A DNA stretch of 64,000 bases, from NCBI RefSeq assembly GCF_021431965.1, contig NZ_CP090370.1, positions 434,001-498,000 on the forward strand. The letters run 5' to 3'. The notes beneath the pieces are model-generated. The model worked only from the letters and a program-made list of their open reading frames with translations, ran no database searches and had not been told where the DNA came from. Positions 25,599-34,667 of this stretch are shown piece by piece. How positions within the stretch are numbered: the first letter of the stretch is position 1; every line of letters starts with the position of its first letter. The position numbers and the translations under genes were made by a program. The DNA is from Erythrobacter sp. SDW2. Lineage in GTDB: Bacteria > Pseudomonadota > Alphaproteobacteria > Sphingomonadales > Sphingomonadaceae.

Positions 25599-26498
25599 TC
25601 AGCTGCGCGTCGCATTGCGCGCGCGCAGTACTTCGACGAAGGCACCCGGTGCGGCCAGCAGCGGGTGCTTCTCGCGGAAGGGTGTCACCTCGATAGCGAC
25701 GCCCGTGTGGCGTTCGACCTTCCATGCCGCATAGCGCGCCGCCCCTTCGAACGTGGTCGTCGCTTTGGCCAACCGCAGCAGGTTGAGTGGTTTGCCCAGA
25801 CGTCGCCGCTTGGCCCACCAGCGTTGGACGGCCTTGCGCTCGGTCGGCGTCATGGTCGGCACATAGACGCCGGCACGTTCGGTAAAACCGATGCCCGCCG
25901 CCTGCAGCGCCAGTGGCAGCAAGCCTTCGAAATGCACGGCATTGGCACTGAGGATCGAGTCCTCCCGCCCCGCCTTCTCGACCCGGAACTCGGCCTGGTA
26001 GGTGGCACGAAACAGGCAGCGCCAGTACTCGTCGGCACTTGCGGCCGGCGGTCCGAGCGCGACTGCCAGCCGCGCTGCGGTCTGCGCCGCTGCCGCAATC
26101 GCCCGCGTCACCGCATCGCTCTGGCTCTCGTCCGCCTGCCACACCAGCGCGCTGGGCTGGACGAAGCGGGCCCAGATCGTCGTGTCGCGGCTCTCGCCGC
26201 GACAGGCTCTGGCGAATTGCTCGAGACTCATGATCGCGACCTTGGCGCGCAAAGTTTTGCCGCCGAGCTCCCGCTCGTGATAGCTGACCCGCGGCCAGAT
26301 CCGCTCGCGCTGCGGGCCAGGCATGAGCAAGTAGAAATCGAGCACGCCTTCAAGCTCGCCGGTGCGCAGGTTGGAGCCGTAGAACAGCGCCGCGAGCGCG
26401 CCTGCGTCCCTGGCGAGCGCGGCGGCGAATTGGCGCACCTCGTCCCTGGCTTCGCGGCCAAGCTGCTGTGCGATCCGATCGTGCAGTGCGCCAGTCAC
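25599..26498 (-). CDS. Tam41-like nucleotidyltransferase (candidate phosphatidate cytidylyltransferase)
   Basis: 299 residues from a GTG at 26498 that shares bases with the preceding gene's TGA. A nucleotidyltransferase signature, FYGSNLRTGE at 39-48 then LDFYLL at 53-58, is followed by KTLRAKVAIMSLEQFARAC and WARFVQPSALVW. That order matches Tam41, the mitochondrial CDP-diacylglycerol synthase, rather than classic CdsA, which is a membrane protein. Tam41 turns phosphatidic acid and CTP into CDP-diacylglycerol. The upstream coupled gene is a diacylglycerol kinase, which makes phosphatidic acid, so the pair would form two consecutive steps. Assignment is by motif order and context only. Confidence 0.5.
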   Translation of the reverse strand: MTGALHDRIAQQLGREARDEVRQFAAALARDAGALAALFYGSNLRTGELEGVLDFYLLMPGPQRERIWPRVSYHERELGGKTLRAKVAIMSLEQFARACRGESRDTTIWARFVQPSALVWQADESQSDAVTRAIAAAAQTAARLAVALGPPAASADEYWRCLFRATYQAEFRVEKAGREDSILSANAVHFEGLLPLALQAAGIGFTERAGVYVPTMTPTERKAVQRWWAKRRRLGKPLNLLRLAKATTTFEGAARYAAWKVERHTGVAIEVTPFREKHPLLAAPGAFVEVLRARNATRS

Positions 26499-27475
26499 GG
26501 TATAACGAAATTGAGCATCGGCCCGGGCGTCACGCAATAGCGCCCGGGCTGGAAGACTTCGCCATCGAGGATAAAGCGGTCGCCCAGGTCGAGCTCGATC
26601 CGGTCGGTGCTGCGCCGATGCAGGCCCAGGGCCTCCATTTCGGGCGAGTGGTACCCGCGCATCACCCAGGGCATCCGCGCTACGATGCGGCGGCGCAGAT
26701 GATCGATCACGGCGAGGCGCAAGGGGCCCGGGAAGTCCCCGAACGGCTTCAATCCGGCGGGGAAAGTCGAGAGCGAGGACAGGAAGATCATCGCCCTTGT
26801 GGTCGGATCGCCGAACGGTGCGTGATCGAGTTCTGCCATCTCCTCGCCCAGCAGAATCCGCGCCTTTGCCCCGCGCCGCCATGGATTGGTGTCGCTGCCG
26901 AAGAGAGCCTGCATCACGCCCCAGACCGCGGTGACCCCGACCGCCAACCCGTCGAAGGCGCCGAACTTGTGCGCGTCCTGCCCGCTGTCGATGGCGGCCA
27001 GAAAAACGCCCGCCCCGAGGATGAAGCCGAGCCGGGTCAGTTCCTGCCCGTCCATCGGGGCCAGCACCATCGGCTGGCGCTGCACGCGGCCGCCGTCGCG
27101 ATGGGCGATGATCGCCTGCTCCAGGCTCCAGTGCTTGGGCATGCCGAGATCGACCGTCAGTGCATTGGTCTTGCCGCGGGGGAGCACGGCGATGTCGGGC
27201 CATTTGTCGCCGAACACCATGGCCCCGCCGGTCAGCGCATCGCGCACCGTGCCGTCACCGCCGTTGATCACCAGCAGTTCGACGCCGCTGTCGACGAAGC
27301 GCTGCATCGCGTCCTTCAGTTCACGCCGGCGGCGTGGCTGCTCGACCCGGATGACGGGATAGTCGGGCTCGACTATATTGGCATCGCGGTTGCGGTGGCT
27401 GCGCGGGTTGTAGAGCACGCCTGTCACGGGCAAGCCGGGCATTTCGGACAGCTTGACGGGAGCGGGATCGTTCAT
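26495..27475 (-). CDS. Diacylglycerol kinase family lipid kinase
   Basis: 326 residues with the diacylglycerol kinase catalytic domain: a NPRSHRNRD segment near the N-terminus, the nucleotide loop VINGGDGTVRDAL near 87-99 and a VLPRGKTNAL segment. The C-terminal half is the substrate-binding sandwich domain and ends with the cofactor-like FVIP tail. It phosphorylates diacylglycerol or a related lipid. The stop overlaps the next gene's GTG by four bases, coupling it to the Tam41-like protein. Confidence 0.85.
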   Translation of the reverse strand: MNDPAPVKLSEMPGLPVTGVLYNPRSHRNRDANIVEPDYPVIRVEQPRRRRELKDAMQRFVDSGVELLVINGGDGTVRDALTGGAMVFGDKWPDIAVLPRGKTNALTVDLGMPKHWSLEQAIIAHRDGGRVQRQPMVLAPMDGQELTRLGFILGAGVFLAAIDSGQDAHKFGAFDGLAVGVTAVWGVMQALFGSDTNPWRRGAKARILLGEEMAELDHAPFGDPTTRAMIFLSSLSTFPAGLKPFGDFPGPLRLAVIDHLRRRIVARMPWVMRGYHSPEMEALGLHRRSTDRIELDLGDRFILDGEVFQPGRYCVTPGPMLNFVIP

Positions 27476-27642
27476 CGCCGGGCCGCCATGCCGCCAAACG
27501 CGCCGTGGTGCCAGTCCCTAAGCGGTGTAATACGCCAATTAACTCGCCCTTTGACTGCCCGCGCGCTTCACGACACATTCGGTTGCAAAGCAAATACCCT
27601 TCGCCCGATTCGGAACAGAAGGGACTGACGGAGAGGACCACC

Positions 27643-29181
27643 ATGCCCGATTTTCCCGGCCCCGTGACGCTGGGCCATGCGCTCGCTGCCCAGGCAGACG
27701 AACGCGGCGAGCAGGTCGCGCTGCGCTTCGGCGACCGTGTCACCAGCTATGCCGAGTATGACCGGCACGCGACGCAGATCGCCAACGGGCTTGCGGCGAT
27801 GGGGTTCAAGGAGGGCGACCGGATCGCCTATCTCGGCAAGAACAGCGACCATGCGGTCGAGCTGTTCCTCGGCACCGTGCGCGGCGGATTCGTGTTCGTG
27901 CCCATCATCTGGCGGCTCGCCCCGGCAGAGGTCGATTTCATCACCCGCGATGCCGGATCGCCGATCCTGTTCGTCGAGGAAGGCTTCGAGAGCGTGCCTT
28001 TCGAAGGCCGCAAGATCGTAATGGAACGCGAATTCGCCGCCTGGCGCGACGCGCAGAGCGATGCGCCCGTAACGACCCCGGTCGAGGTCGGCGATGCCAT
28101 GCTCCAGCTCTATACCTCGGGCACCACCGGTCTGCCCAAGGGGGTGGTGCTGAGCCATTACAACGCCACTGCCATGCGCCCGATCCTGCGCGCTTCGGGC
28201 CTCAGCTGGGCCAGCGCCGATCCGGGCAGCTCGATCATCCTGGCCATGCCCTATGGCCATATCGCCGGGGTTGGCACCGCCAGCAGCGCGCTGATGGCGG
28301 GCCAGCAGCTCATCATCCATGCCGAGTTCGATCCGGCCGCGACCATTCGCGATATCCGCGATTACCGGGTCGAGTATATCTTCCTCGTCCCCGCCGCGAT
28401 CCGCATCGTGCTGTCGCATCCGGACGCGGAGAATGCCGACTTCAGCTCGGTCAAGGGGCTCAACTATGGTGCCAGCCCGATCCCGCTCGACCTGCTCAAG
28501 GAAGGGGTCGAACGGCTCAAATGCGATTTCGCGCAGATGTACGGCATGACGGAAACCTATGGCACGGTCGTCAGCCTGCCGCCCGAAGACCACCGGCCCG
28601 GCCGGGAGAAAGTCATGCGCAGCGCGGGCAAGGCGCTGCCGGGCAACGAGCTGCGGATTCTCGACGAAAACCTCCAGCCGCTCCCTCCCGGCCAGATCGG
28701 CGAAGTGGCGATCAAGAGCCCATCGGTCATGATCGGCTACTGGAACCGCCCGGAAGAGACGGCCAAGACGCTGATTGGCGACGGCTGGCTGCGGACCGGC
28801 GACGCCGGGATCATGGACGAAGAGGGCTATCTCTATATCCAGGACCGGATCAAGGACATGATCATCTCGGGCGGCGAGAACGTCTATCCGGCGGAAGTCG
28901 AAAGCGCGCTGTTCGGCCATGACGAGGTGGCGGACGTGGCGGTGATCGGCGTGCCCGACGAGAAATGGGGCGAGGCGGTCAAGGCCATCGTGGTGCCCAA
29001 ACCCGGCTGCTCGCCCGACCCCGACAGCATCATCGCCCATGCCCGCGAACGGATTGCCGGGTTCAAATGCCCCAAGACGATCGATTTCGTCGACGCGCTA
29101 CCAAGGAACCCCTCGGGCAAGATTCTGCGCCGCGAGCTGCGCGCACCTTATTGGGAGGGTAAGGAGCGGGCGGTGAATTAG
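27643..29181 (+). CDS. Acyl-CoA synthetase (AMP-binding family)
   Basis: 512 residues from the ATG at 27643, which follows a GGAGAGGACC ribosome site; earlier in-frame codons add 46 unrelated residues. Adenylation motifs are complete: LYTSGTTGLPKG at about 156-167, YGMTE near 300, GWLRTGD, DRIKDMIISGGENVYPAE, and the catalytic Lys in PSGKILRRE about 20 residues from the end. It forms an acyl-CoA from a carboxylic acid, ATP and CoA through an acyl-AMP. The chain-length range cannot be read from sequence. It is divergent from the diacylglycerol kinase, with 167 bases between. Confidence 0.9.
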   Translation: MPDFPGPVTLGHALAAQADERGEQVALRFGDRVTSYAEYDRHATQIANGLAAMGFKEGDRIAYLGKNSDHAVELFLGTVRGGFVFVPIIWRLAPAEVDFITRDAGSPILFVEEGFESVPFEGRKIVMEREFAAWRDAQSDAPVTTPVEVGDAMLQLYTSGTTGLPKGVVLSHYNATAMRPILRASGLSWASADPGSSIILAMPYGHIAGVGTASSALMAGQQLIIHAEFDPAATIRDIRDYRVEYIFLVPAAIRIVLSHPDAENADFSSVKGLNYGASPIPLDLLKEGVERLKCDFAQMYGMTETYGTVVSLPPEDHRPGREKVMRSAGKALPGNELRILDENLQPLPPGQIGEVAIKSPSVMIGYWNRPEETAKTLIGDGWLRTGDAGIMDEEGYLYIQDRIKDMIISGGENVYPAEVESALFGHDEVADVAVIGVPDEKWGEAVKAIVVPKPGCSPDPDSIIAHARERIAGFKCPKTIDFVDALPRNPSGKILRRELRAPYWEGKERAVN

Positions 29182-29248
29182 GGGCGCGCGGCGACGATCG
29201 CGACGCGATTGGTACGACTCCTAACGGCATTGGAAGCGGCATGAAACG

Positions 29249-29283
29249 CCAAGGGGGCGGCCCTCTCGCGAGGACCGCCCCCT

Positions 29284-29286
<3 letters not shown>
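29249..29286. terminator. Strong 12-bp stem between acyl-CoA synthetase and tRNA-Arg
   Basis: The arms CCAAGGGGGCGG (29249-29260) and CCGCCCCCTTGG (29275-29286) are perfectly complementary. The right arm overlaps the CCA-encoding end of tRNA-Arg. It may end transcription from both sides, but neither side has a long T-run. Confidence 0.6.
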
Positions 29287-29360
<74 letters not shown>

Positions 29361-29451
29361 ATCGCGCGAATTGCGAAGCGCGCGTCTAGCAGAGGGGTTT
29401 GCGGCTTGCCAACGATAAAACAAAGCCCTTTTCGGCGCGCCAGCTTGCACG

Positions 29452-30438
29452 ATGCGGCAGCGCGTGGTTTGGATGCGGGAGATGGGGGCACAAGACCGAC
29501 CTGATCCGCTGCTGGCGCGGTCCGTGATCGTGACAGGCACGCATTATTCGACCACCACGCTGGTCGGCGCGTTGCTGCACACTGCGCCGGAATTCCACCT
29601 GCTGCACGAACCGCTCAATCCCGAACCGACGCCGAGTTATGATTCGCTCGGTCCGCCGCGCTGGTACGAATATTATGACGACAGCCGCTGGGAAGAGCTG
29701 CACGACAATCTGGCCCGGATACTGCAGCGCGGGCCGGTGATACCCGAGTTCCTCGCGCGCCTCGGCCGGGCGCGCTCGCCGAAGCAGCTGGGGCAGGCGT
29801 TACGCTATGCACAGCGCAAGTTTCCTGTCCTGCTCGCCCGCAAGCCAGCCATCCTCAAAGGGCCGTTCCTTGCCTTCAGCGCTCTGACATTGCAGCAGCG
29901 CGCCGGATGCAAGGTGGTGCTGTGCGTCAGGCATCCGGGGGCCTTTGCCGAGAGCCTCCTGCGCAAGACCGATGGCTTTTGCTTCCGCGACCTCGCCAGC
30001 CAGCCGGCGCTGATGGCGATGCTGCCCGATGAGGCTGACGAGATTGCCCGTTCTGCCCGCGAAGATCGCACGCCTCTCGAACAGGCGGCGCTGCTGTGGC
30101 GTGTGGTCTATGGTTTTGCCGCCAATCACCTCCTGCCCGATCCGCGGACCACCCTGGTCCGGCAGGAAGATTTCATGGGGCATCGTGACGCCACTGCACG
30201 GCGCTTGCTCGCCTTCATCGGGGGAACGGAAACTGCGGCAACCAGGCGGTTTCTGATCCAGAATTTCCAAACCCGGGCGGGCGACAGCGACCGGGACTCC
30301 TACATTCGTCGCGATCCGCGCCTCGCGACGATGAAATGGCGCCAGCGACTGAGCGGGGAAGACGTCAAGCTGCTGCAGACGATGACCGCACCGCTGGCAG
30401 CCACTTTCGGTTATGGCGAGGCAAGCTGGCAGCATTAG
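29452..30438 (+). CDS. Sulfotransferase family protein
   Basis: 328 residues. The PAPS 5'-phosphosulfate loop is VTGTHYSTTT at 27-36 and the 3'-phosphate site is CVRHPGAFAES at 158-168, the two signatures of the family. It would transfer sulfate from PAPS to a hydroxyl or amine, possibly on a cell-surface glycan or lipid. It is a single gene divergent from tRNA-Arg; the first ten residues contain two further possible Met starts (at 8 and 11), so the N-terminus is uncertain. Substrate unknown. Confidence 0.75.
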   Translation: MRQRVVWMREMGAQDRPDPLLARSVIVTGTHYSTTTLVGALLHTAPEFHLLHEPLNPEPTPSYDSLGPPRWYEYYDDSRWEELHDNLARILQRGPVIPEFLARLGRARSPKQLGQALRYAQRKFPVLLARKPAILKGPFLAFSALTLQQRAGCKVVLCVRHPGAFAESLLRKTDGFCFRDLASQPALMAMLPDEADEIARSAREDRTPLEQAALLWRVVYGFAANHLLPDPRTTLVRQEDFMGHRDATARRLLAFIGGTETAATRRFLIQNFQTRAGDSDRDSYIRRDPRLATMKWRQRLSGEDVKLLQTMTAPLAATFGYGEASWQH

Positions 30439-30476
30439 CGATTTGGCAAGCGGTTTGCCGCTAAGGCAGGCTTGTC

Positions 30477-30878
30477 ATGAGCGCCCAGCCCAACACTTTC
30501 GTCGTCGATCCCGCCGCAGCTGGCCCGCGCAGCAATGCGCAGTCGCTCAGCGTGCAATGGACCGCCCTGCAGGATGCCGCAGCCGCTGTCGCTGCCCTGG
30601 CAGGTCTCGCGCCTGAACGCCCAAGCCCGCAAGTGCGCAACTTCCCGGCCCTGATCAAGGATGTCGGAGGCTGGCGCTTCGATCTCGCCTCCGACCTGAT
30701 CGGCGATCTTACTGCGATGATGCGTCCGGGCCTGACCGCACTGCTCGCCGTCAATGCGCGCGGCCAGGACGCGACTGCCGCGGCCGTGACCTTGTGGCGC
30801 GAGTTTCATCACGCCCGCAATTCGGTGCTGGCGCTGGTGCCTGCAGGTGGCGAGCTGGGGCCGCGCCGCAGCGCCTGA
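30477..30878 (+). CDS. Hypothetical protein
   Basis: 133 residues, mostly helical and rich in Ala, from ATG 30477, 38 bases after the sulfotransferase. I see no signal peptide, membrane segment or known motif. Codon use matches its neighbours and the frame is uninterrupted, so it looks like a real protein, but nothing indicates a role. It lies in a plus-strand run ending with the DUF2141 gene. Confidence 0.6.
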   Translation: MSAQPNTFVVDPAAAGPRSNAQSLSVQWTALQDAAAAVAALAGLAPERPSPQVRNFPALIKDVGGWRFDLASDLIGDLTAMMRPGLTALLAVNARGQDATAAAVTLWREFHHARNSVLALVPAGGELGPRRSA

Positions 30879-30918
30879 TCGCTTGACAGGCGTTCGCCCT
30901 CTGTTCCAATGAGGGCGG

Positions 30919-31413
30919 ATGGCGACCACACCCGCACCCGGTTCAGAAGTGACCATCATCGACGCCGCTGCCGTCGCGCGCGGGATCATGCGACTGTTTG
31001 CCCGCAACGATATCTGGTGCCTGCCGGAGATGCCGCTGCGGGGCGGCAGGCGGGCCGATCTGATGGGGATCGATGCCAAGGGCCAGGTGGTCATCGTCGA
31101 GATCAAGGTCGCGCGCGGCGACTTGCTCGGCGACGGCAAATGGCCCGATTACCTTGAGCATTGCGACCGCTTCTACTGGGGCGTGGCGAATCATCTCGAT
31201 CATGCACCCTTGGAGACCGAGGCCTATCGGCCGGACTGCTGCGGAGTGATCGTGGCCGACGGCTACGATGCCGAGATCATCCGCCCGGCCCCGACCCACC
31301 CGCTCGCCGCCGCACGGCGCAAGGTCGAGGTCGAACGGCTGGCCCGCGCTGCCATGCGGCGGACGACCGTCTGGGGCGACGAAGCCTGCGCAGCGTGGAT
31401 GCGCGCCGAATAG
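30919..31413 (+). CDS. mmcB: MmcB family DNA repair protein (putative nuclease)
   Basis: 164 residues. Recognisable MmcB features are the start with an AVARGIMRLFARN helix and the nuclease-like core RADLMGIDAKGQVVIVEIKVARGDLL, which has the D...(E)xK pattern of PD-(D/E)XK enzymes, followed by KWPDYLEHCDRFYWGV. In Caulobacter MmcB is an SOS-independent, DnaA-regulated factor for mitomycin C resistance. Cytoplasmic. It is followed by a sterol-desaturase-type gene after 41 bases; no functional link is apparent. Confidence 0.85.
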   Translation: MATTPAPGSEVTIIDAAAVARGIMRLFARNDIWCLPEMPLRGGRRADLMGIDAKGQVVIVEIKVARGDLLGDGKWPDYLEHCDRFYWGVANHLDHAPLETEAYRPDCCGVIVADGYDAEIIRPAPTHPLAAARRKVEVERLARAAMRRTTVWGDEACAAWMRAE

Positions 31414-31454
31414 GGACTTCCCGCCTTCCCGGCAGATTGGCATAGGAGGGGTTC

Positions 31455-32177
31455 ATGTGGACCGCGATCCTCCTTTCCGCGCTGGCGATGACAGTGATCG
31501 TCGCCGTGCGCTATCTTGCCGCAAGCGGGATCTTCGCCTGGCTGACCACGCGCGTGCGGCCCGGCTTCTACGACGGGCTCGACCGGCAGATGGCCAGGGA
31601 AATCCGCTGGTCGCTGGCCTCGGCAGCGATCTACGGCGTGCCGGCCGGAATCGTCGCCTGGGGATGGGACAGTCTCGGCTGGACCCGCATCTACACCGAC
31701 TGGAACGACTACCCGCTGTGGTATTTGCCGCTGTCGGTGCTGCTTTACCTCTTTGCCCACGATACGTGGTTCTACTGGACCCATCGCTGGATGCACCGCC
31801 CGCGCGAGTTCCGCCTCGCCCATGCGGTCCACCACGCCAGCCGCCCGCCCACCGCCTGGGCGGCGATGAGCTTTCACCCGATCGAAGCGCTGACCGGGGC
31901 AGTGGTTATCCCCGCGCTGGTCTTTGTGTTCCCGATCCATGTCGCTATGCTCGGCCTCGTGCTCATGATCATGACGGTGATGGGGGTGACCAATCACATG
32001 GGCTGGGAGATCTTCCCGCGCTGGCTCGTTCATTCGCGCTTAGGGAACTGGCTGATAACGGCCTCGCACCACCAGCTCCATCACGAGCGGTATAATTGCA
32101 ACTACGGGCTCTATTTCAGGATTTGGGATCGCATATGCAGGACGGACAGGGGGTTGGCCGAAGTTTTTCGGCGCTGA
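31455..32177 (+). CDS. Fatty acid hydroxylase/sterol desaturase superfamily protein
   Basis: 240 residues with four or more membrane helices and the diiron histidine boxes of this superfamily: HDTWFYWTHRWMH at 102-114, HAVHH at 123-127 and HHQLHH at 205-210, plus His141. It uses two iron atoms and oxygen to hydroxylate or desaturate a lipid or carotenoid. Erythrobacteraceae make carotenoids, so a beta-ring hydroxylase role is possible, but the sequence does not decide it. Its stop overlaps an in-frame ATG of the next DUF2141 gene (TGATG), so the two are coupled. Confidence 0.8.
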   Translation: MWTAILLSALAMTVIVAVRYLAASGIFAWLTTRVRPGFYDGLDRQMAREIRWSLASAAIYGVPAGIVAWGWDSLGWTRIYTDWNDYPLWYLPLSVLLYLFAHDTWFYWTHRWMHRPREFRLAHAVHHASRPPTAWAAMSFHPIEALTGAVVIPALVFVFPIHVAMLGLVLMIMTVMGVTNHMGWEIFPRWLVHSRLGNWLITASHHQLHHERYNCNYGLYFRIWDRICRTDRGLAEVFRR

Positions 32178-32593
32178 TGCTGGCGGTTACGGCGCCGCTG
32201 CTGGTGGGGAATACTGGGGCACGACAGGATATCAGCGTCACGGTCACCGACCTGCGCTCGGCCGAGGGCAAGGTGCTGGCCTGCCTTACCGCCAATGCCA
32301 AGGCCTTCCCAAATTGCGACAAGGATCCCAAGGCGCTGGCAATGACCGTCAAGGCCGGCACCACGGTCAGCTTCACATTCCATGACGTCAAGCCGGGCAC
32401 CTATGCCATCTCCCTGCTGCATGACGAGAACGGCAACGGCAAAGCCGACAAGGCATTGATGATTCCCAAGGAAGGTTTCGGCTTCTCGCGTGACGCCAGA
32501 GTGCGGATGGGGCCGCCCAAGTTCTCCGCCGCCGCCTTCGCCGTGGCTGCCGAGCCGGTCCACCAACGGATCAGGATGCGCTACCTGTTCTGA
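32135..32593 (+). CDS. DUF2141 family secreted protein
   Basis: About 152 residues from ATG 32135, with a hydrophobic signal-like N-terminus (ALMLAVTAPLLVG). Another start, the ATG at 32177 in TGATG, would make a 14-residue shorter N-terminus without a basic n-region. The core has the DUF2141 pattern: TVTDLRSAEGKVLACL, then GTYAISLLHDENGNGKADKA and MGPPKFS. It is similar to the protein at 25098-25595 in the NGNGK(A/T)D turn and overall order. Function unknown. Confidence 0.75.
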   Translation: MQDGQGVGRSFSALMLAVTAPLLVGNTGARQDISVTVTDLRSAEGKVLACLTANAKAFPNCDKDPKALAMTVKAGTTVSFTFHDVKPGTYAISLLHDENGNGKADKALMIPKEGFGFSRDARVRMGPPKFSAAAFAVAAEPVHQRIRMRYLF

Positions 32594-32697
32594 CGTCACC
32601 GCGTCGGCACGGCGAAGGTTTCTGCATCCACTTAACGGGATGTTTACTACGCGACGTCAGAACGCCCCTGAACGCCAAGTGAGGGGCATTGCACGTC

Positions 32698-34611
32698 ATG
32701 GACACGCTGCGCGGACATATCGGTTCGTTTGACGACGACACCCGCGACGAGGACTACAGCGCCGATACCGGCTCCGACATTGACGGGGACGATATGGGCC
32801 GCGAAGCGCCGCCCAGCCCCGTAGGGCAGGACGAGCGCCGCATGCAGGTGCGCGCCTACAACCATTGGGCAAGCCTGCTGGCCGACCGCAACTTCCCTTC
32901 GATCGAGGATCTCGATCCCGATGCGCTGCCCGATTTCGGGCCTTACAGTGTGCTGCTCGACTTTACTGGCGGGATCGATAATCCGGCGGTCCAGTACCTG
33001 GGGGACGAGCTGGCCGAGGAATGCGGCACCCGGGGGCTCATCCGCACGCTCGACGACGTGCCCAGCCGTTCGCTGCTGAGCCGGATCACCGACCACTATA
33101 TGCAGATCCTCGCCAACCAGGCGCCGATCGGGTTCGAGGCCGAATTCGTCAACCAGCGCAACGCGACGATCCTCTATCGCGGCATCCTGCTGCCCTTCTC
33201 CAGCGACGATGACACCATCGATTTCATCTATGGCGTGATCAACTGGAAGGAAATGGCCGATCAGCTCACCACGGACGAGCTGCTGCTCGAAATCGACCAG
33301 GCTCTCGACCCCGCCGGGGAAGAGGAAGTCGAGGAAGAACCGGTTGGCGGGCGTGCTCCGGATCCTGTTGCCGACTGGGCGGATGGTCCTGCCGCTGACG
33401 TGCTGTCGCTCGGCGAGAGCGCGATTGTCGAGGAAGCCAGCGAAAGCTGGGACGACGATGAGGCGTTCGACGACGAAGGTGACCTCACCGAATTTGCCCT
33501 CCCGGACATCGGCGATGCCGACGAGGAGGACACGATCAACCACGACGCCTACGCTTCGCTGATGCCGAGCGGCGGCGACGAAGATGAGGAAAGCGGCCTG
33601 GGCAGCCTGTCCGGCCTCCGCAGCAAGCCGGCCAAGAAACCCCTCGACCTCTCGATCACGCAGTCGCTCAGCCCCTACGACGGAAGCGACGCAGGCAGTG
33701 TCGAGGAGCACGACGATTTCCCGACCCCGGCTTTCGGGCAGGAGGACGACCGCTTTGCCAGCCTGCTCGGCAATGCGGCGGAGGAAGACCAGGAAGAAGA
33801 TACCGACGACTGGACCTCGCCGCTCGATCTGGGTGGCGACATGGAAATCGCCGCGCACGAGCCGGGCGAGGATTCTCTCGCAGTGTTCGAGGAAGCGCCA
33901 CTGCCCGGAAGCGAGCCGGTATTCGACGAAGAGCCTGTTGCAGAACCTGCGGCAGAGCCTGCCCCACGCGAGATCGAATTGCCGTCGTTTGCGCAGGACG
34001 ACAGCGAGATGGGTCTCTACGATACCCTCGCCGAAGCGCGCGAGCTGGCGCAGATCGCCACATCGAGCGAAGATCGCAGCCGTGCCGCACTTTATGACGC
34101 GGTCAGCCGCGCCTATGACGTCAGCTTGGCAGCTGCAGAATCGCCCGAGGATTTCGCCGAGCTGATCGAGGAAAACGGCCTCACCATGCAGGACCGTGCG
34201 CCGATGACGCCGGTGGTCAAGCTGGTGTTCGGAGCCGATTACGACAAGACTCGCCTGACCGAATATGCCGCCGTGCTGACCCATGCCCACCGCCACGGTA
34301 TCGAGCGAGGCGCGCTCAAGAGCTTCCTCGCCAAGGCTGAAGGTGGCCTCAAGGGAATCGTGGCCGCCGAACGGCGCCTGCGCCGCGAGGAAGAGGGCAG
34401 GGAAATCGAGCCGGAAGGCCAGATTCGTTCGTCGCTGGCGAAAAAGCTGCGCCAGCTCGAACTGCACGGGTTCGACGCAGTCGACCCCGTAGGCCCGGAA
34501 TTCGGTATTGTCGTGATCCGTCGCCTCGGCAATGGCGAAATTGCCGTGCTGGGTGATTGCAGCGACGATATCGCGCTGGTCGAAAAGGCCGCGCGCAAGC
34601 TCGTGGGCTAG
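32698..34611 (+). CDS. PAS-like domain protein with long acidic linker
   Basis: 637 residues from ATG 32698. An N-terminal acidic stretch is followed at about 45-180 by a domain (RAYNHWASLLADRNFPSIEDLDP... to DFIYGVINWKEMADQ) of the PAS_5 type found in alphaproteobacterial proteins of unknown role. Residues 200-450 are dominated by Asp, Glu and Ser and look disordered. The C-terminal 180 residues are helical and conserved-looking (VKLVFGADYDKTRLTEYAAVLTHA...). No membrane segment or output domain is visible. It may be a scaffold or regulatory protein; no experimental role is known to me. Confidence 0.65.
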   Translation: MDTLRGHIGSFDDDTRDEDYSADTGSDIDGDDMGREAPPSPVGQDERRMQVRAYNHWASLLADRNFPSIEDLDPDALPDFGPYSVLLDFTGGIDNPAVQYLGDELAEECGTRGLIRTLDDVPSRSLLSRITDHYMQILANQAPIGFEAEFVNQRNATILYRGILLPFSSDDDTIDFIYGVINWKEMADQLTTDELLLEIDQALDPAGEEEVEEEPVGGRAPDPVADWADGPAADVLSLGESAIVEEASESWDDDEAFDDEGDLTEFALPDIGDADEEDTINHDAYASLMPSGGDEDEESGLGSLSGLRSKPAKKPLDLSITQSLSPYDGSDAGSVEEHDDFPTPAFGQEDDRFASLLGNAAEEDQEEDTDDWTSPLDLGGDMEIAAHEPGEDSLAVFEEAPLPGSEPVFDEEPVAEPAAEPAPREIELPSFAQDDSEMGLYDTLAEARELAQIATSSEDRSRAALYDAVSRAYDVSLAAAESPEDFAELIEENGLTMQDRAPMTPVVKLVFGADYDKTRLTEYAAVLTHAHRHGIERGALKSFLAKAEGGLKGIVAAERRLRREEEGREIEPEGQIRSSLAKKLRQLELHGFDAVDPVGPEFGIVVIRRLGNGEIAVLGDCSDDIALVEKAARKLVG

Positions 34612-34667
34612 CAGCACCAACCAATAACTGCATTTGCAGAGCCGCCACTGCCCGCTAGGGGCGCGCG

